NCBI GenBank assembly: GCA_028691845.1
Contig: JAQUYL010000023.1
Span: 1-45,144, forward strand
From: Opitutaceae bacterium
GTDB lineage: Bacteria > Verrucomicrobiota > Verrucomicrobiia > Opitutales > Opitutaceae
Reading direction: 5' to 3'
Length of the DNA: 45,144 nucleotides
The position numbers and the translations under genes were made by a program. Of this stretch, positions 43,340 to 45,144 are shown piece by piece. Numbering within the stretch: the stretch's first letter is position 1; the number at the start of each line of letters is the position of its first letter. The notes under the pieces were generated by a model. The model saw nothing but the letters and a program-made list of their open reading frames with translations, was not told where the DNA came from and ran no database searches.

Positions 43340-44059
43340 TTACCGCTGGAACTGGAAACCGGTAAACTCCGCCTGCTGCCGGAACGTGCTGCGCCCTTGG
43401 TAGATGACCGGCCCTGTCGTCGTGGCCGGCAGCACCGCCGCCTTCGCATCAAATACGCCGTCGTCGAAAAGCGATTGCTCCCGCGGCACCGGCGCATTCA
43501 AGACGGTGAGAGTTTGCGGCAGGATTGCCGAGGCCGCAACATAAGCAGGTTCCTGGGCTCCACCGTTGCGCAAGCTCACCGGTCCCGGGTGCGTTTCCGG
43601 AATCACTGGAGATGGAGCCACTGCCGCCACCATCCTGCCGGTATCCGGCTCGACCCGGGATCCGGCCGGCGCCTGGGATTGGGCAACGATCGATGCTCCC
43701 GCCGTCTGGGAGCTGTGATTGCGCACGATCCGTGCCACCAGAAATGTCAGGCAGGCCGCGGCGGCCAGCCCGCCCGCGTACGCCATCCAGCGGAAGCGCA
43801 GACGACGGCGATGCTGGACCATCAGAGGAGCGATGGCACCGGATCGGGTTCCGGCCGCAAACGCAGCAGTTTCCGGCACATGATCGCGAAAACTCTGATA
43901 AACGAGCCTCGAGGCATGATGCATTCGGCAATACTGCAGGTAAATGCGACGACGGTCTGGATTCTCCTGAATCTCCGTTTCCAAATCGACGATTTCTTCC
44001 GGCGTGATTTGCCGGTCGATGTAGAGGTTCAGTAGCTCGATGAAGCGGCTTTCTTTCAT
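43340..44059 (-). CDS. Anti-sigma-factor-like membrane protein
   Basis: 239 residues. The N-terminal ~60 residues (IELLNLYIDRQITPEEIVDL, YLQYCRMHHA) resemble the sigma-binding helices of FecR/anti-sigma-type proteins that accompany ECF factors in Verrucomicrobia and Planctomycetes. One transmembrane helix lies at 91-112 (WMAYAGGLAAAACLTFLVARIV), and the Pro/Ala-rich remainder would be in the periplasm. Start ATG overlaps the sigma gene's stop by four bases (ATGA, 44056-44059), a typical sigma/anti-sigma arrangement. No zinc HxxxCxxC motif is seen, so the role is inferred from context. Confidence 0.7.
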   Translation of the reverse strand: MKESRFIELLNLYIDRQITPEEIVDLETEIQENPDRRRIYLQYCRMHHASRLVYQSFRDHVPETAAFAAGTRSGAIAPLMVQHRRRLRFRWMAYAGGLAAAACLTFLVARIVRNHSSQTAGASIVAQSQAPAGSRVEPDTGRMVAAVAPSPVIPETHPGPVSLRNGGAQEPAYVAASAILPQTLTVLNAPVPREQSLFDDGVFDAKAAVLPATTTGPVIYQGRSTFRQQAEFTGFQFQR

Positions 44060-44706
44060 TGGTCAAACTCCTCGCCCATTTTTTCACGCAGGCTTTCGCG
44101 AGCGCGGGCAATGCGGCTCTTCACCGTTCCCACGCTGATGCCGAGAATTTCGGCGATTTCCTCGTAGGACAAATTCTGCACATTGCGCAGGATCAGTATC
44201 TCCCGGTGCTTTTCGTTGAGCATCTCCATGCATTCAGCCACGCGATGGACAAACTCCTGGGTGACGGTTGCGTCCTCGGGCGTTTCCTGATCAGCGGGGA
44301 TCATTTCCGAAAATGTCGTCTCGTTTTCCTGGCTGACAGGCTGGTCAAACGAAATGGACTTGTCGCGCTTGCGTCGCCACCAATACCAATAGCGATTGCG
44401 GGCCAGATTGGTGGCAATCTGATAAAGCCAGGTGGAAAAAGCCGATTCGCCACGGAAATTGGTCAGACCGCGGTGCGCCCTGATGAAAGTATCCTGGGTG
44501 ACTTCCTCGGCGTCCTGGGAATTGCGCAGGAGCTGGTTGACCATGGCGTATATGCGGTCCCAATAACGGGTAACCATCTGGTCGAACGCCTTTGCGTCTC
44601 CGTTTTTGAAACGTTCAACAAGCAGGCGATCCAAGGCGACTTCCTGGGCTTTTGCTGTCATTTGCTCAGAATGCTTTGGATGCGAAAATTTGAGAATTGT
44701 TCCCAT
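44056..44706 (-). CDS. ECF-type RNA polymerase sigma factor
   Basis: 216 residues with sigma region 2 (FDQMVTRYWDRIYAMVNQLL, DAEEVTQDTFIRAHRGLTNF, FSTWLYQIATNLARNRYWYW) and region 4 (LNEKHREILILRNVQNLSYE, ILGISVGTVKSRIARARESL). A charged linker joins them. Regions 1 and 3 are absent, as for ECF factors. It probably answers an envelope signal through the membrane partner downstream. A candidate promoter is at 44771-44798. The subgroup is not determined. Confidence 0.95.
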   Translation of the reverse strand: MGTILKFSHPKHSEQMTAKAQEVALDRLLVERFKNGDAKAFDQMVTRYWDRIYAMVNQLLRNSQDAEEVTQDTFIRAHRGLTNFRGESAFSTWLYQIATNLARNRYWYWWRRKRDKSISFDQPVSQENETTFSEMIPADQETPEDATVTQEFVHRVAECMEMLNEKHREILILRNVQNLSYEEIAEILGISVGTVKSRIARARESLREKMGEEFDQ

Positions 44707-44770
44707 GTAAATTGCCGGAAATCATGATGCGACAGGTGACCCCGGCGGGTCAAGCGGACCTACGGCAGAA

Positions 44771-44798
44771 ATAATACTTGCCATGCCGGTCAGGCAAA
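44771..44798 (-). promoter_or_regulatory. Possible promoter of the sigma gene, with a dyad
   Basis: On the minus strand TATTAT (44776-44771) with TTGCCT/TTTGCC (44797-44792) about 15-16 bp upstream. The inverted repeat TTGCC-N10-GGCAA (44778-44782 and 44793-44797) overlaps it. On the plus strand the same DNA gives TTGCCA (44778-44783), a -35-like hexamer about 40 bp before the tRNA-Lys gene. Neither assignment is tested. Confidence 0.35.
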
Positions 44799-44825
44799 AA
44801 ATAACTAACCCCTCTCGGAACTGCG

Positions 44826-44900
44826 GGGTCGATAGCTCAATGGTAGAGCAGCGTCCTTTTAAGTCGTTGGTTCAGGGTTCGAGTCCCTGTCGACCCACCA
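44826..44900 (+). tRNA. tRNA-Lys (anticodon UUU)
   Basis: 75 nt with encoded CCA (44898-44900). The acceptor arms gggtcga / tcgaccc pair; D arm gctc-aatggta-gagc; anticodon loop cttttaa with anticodon TTT; T arm caggg-ttcgagt-ccctg. One t-t mismatch occurs in the anticodon stem. It resembles tRNA-Lys of other bacteria. It decodes AAA/AAG lysine codons. Confidence 0.96.
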
Positions 44901-44937
44901 GTCCCCGCCCCTGGAATCGATAATCTGTTGACTGGCT

Positions 44938-44966
44938 CAATCTTGAGCAATCGGAGATTGTATTTT
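44938..44966 (+). terminator. Possible terminator after tRNA-Lys
   Basis: Stem caatct (44938-44943) / agattg with a loop tgagcaatcgg, then tattttgt on the plus strand. A competing dyad gctcaa-tc-ttgagc is at 44935-44948. The stem is short, so this is tentative. Confidence 0.4.
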
Positions 44967-45021
44967 GTCAGCATAACATCAAGTTAGCACTTTAACAAAC
45001 TGCAGGTCCGCTCAATATCCT

Positions 45022-45144
45022 GGGTCTACACCAAAGATTGGGGAGTGGGTTGAAGGGAGTGGAGGTTCATAAGTCAGCCGCACTGGGCGATGACGCGCAG
45101 GCGGTAGTTGTTAAAGTTCCTAAAGCCATAGGCACGGCGCTGGA
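45022..45144 (-). mobile_element. Right-hand edge of an ISL3-like insertion sequence (truncated by the window)
   Basis: Inferred from the transposase C-terminus at the window end (45074-45144) and from a terminal-repeat-like run starting gggtctacaccaaagattgg at 45022-45041. ISL3-family elements often carry ends of this kind. The boundary at 45022 is a guess and no target duplication can be confirmed because the other end is outside. Confidence 0.5.
45074..45144 (-). CDS. Transposase C-terminus (ISL3-family-like), partial
   Basis: 22 residues before the TGA at 45074-45076, reading RRAYGFRNFNNYRLRVIAQCG. The pattern R-A-Y-G-F-R-N-F-x-N-Y-R-L-R-V/I-L-x-x-C-G closes many ISL3 (IS204/IS1001-like) DDE transposases. 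The catalytic residues are outside the window. It ends about 50 bp from the presumed IS edge, which suits an IS layout. Confidence 0.62.
   Translation of the reverse strand, partial: QRRAYGFRNFNNYRLRVIAQCG

Noticed and set aside
1..45144. CRISPR array
   Set aside because: No regularly spaced set of three or more identical short repeats was seen.

Overview
The window looks like a chromosomal segment of a GC-rich Gram-negative bacterium, most likely a Verrucomicrobiota member of the Opitutaceae type. This is inferred from gene content and style, not from a database search: weak Shine-Dalgarno sites, a BY-kinase with a tyrosine-rich tail, an oversized signal peptidase I, a short zinc-less MetRS and FecR/anti-sigma-like partners of ECF sigma factors. 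Most genes are ordinary core genes; a few stretches are accessory or decayed.

Layout. 1-224: 3' end of an exopolysaccharide BY-kinase. 417-1415: WYL-domain regulator (-). 1495-1932: unknown protein. About 1922-2400: decayed Bro-N antirepressor-like gene (-), followed by two tandem hairpin repeats and a small secreted protein (-). 3330-3842: PaaI-type thioesterase (-). 4278-6638: large membrane-anchored TPR protein. 6822-9170: hemC-hemD-trpF operon (-). 9755-11647: Kup K+ transporter with a long leader. 11892-13040: cyclic-nucleotide-domain histidine kinase. 13515-15257: menD (-). 15649-22282: MarR regulator and a complete RND tripartite efflux operon. 22486-24676: outer-membrane phospholipase A and a LysR regulator. 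24896-27843: metG-menF (-). 27930-29842: NarX/NarL-type two-component pair. 30162-31283: unknown membrane protein (-). 31451-33840: three overlapping minor-pilin-like genes.

33926-34681 is an almost perfect second copy (756 bp, one mismatch seen by eye) of 29061-29816. It carries the last 41 codons of the kinase and nearly all of the response regulator, with a different regulator C-terminus. The two direct copies bracket the pilin-like cluster.

34859-40978 (-): pilT, an unknown secreted protein, fabD, lepA and lepB form one tightly packed operon. 41063-43321 (+): dapA, dapB, ruvA. 43340-44706 (-): ECF sigma factor with an anti-sigma-like membrane partner. 44826-44900: tRNA-Lys(UUU). 45022-45144: edge of an ISL3-like insertion sequence running off the window.

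Functionally the genes cover haem and tryptophan synthesis, menaquinone synthesis (menD, menF), lysine/peptidoglycan precursor synthesis (dapA, dapB), envelope export and processing (lepB, RND pump, PldA) and pilus-like surface structures. The most notable observations are the recent kinase/regulator segmental duplication, the pilin-like cluster with a repeat-rich third protein, the Bro-N pseudogene, and several unexplained hairpins and repeats in intergenic DNA. I found no clear wholly new multi-gene system.
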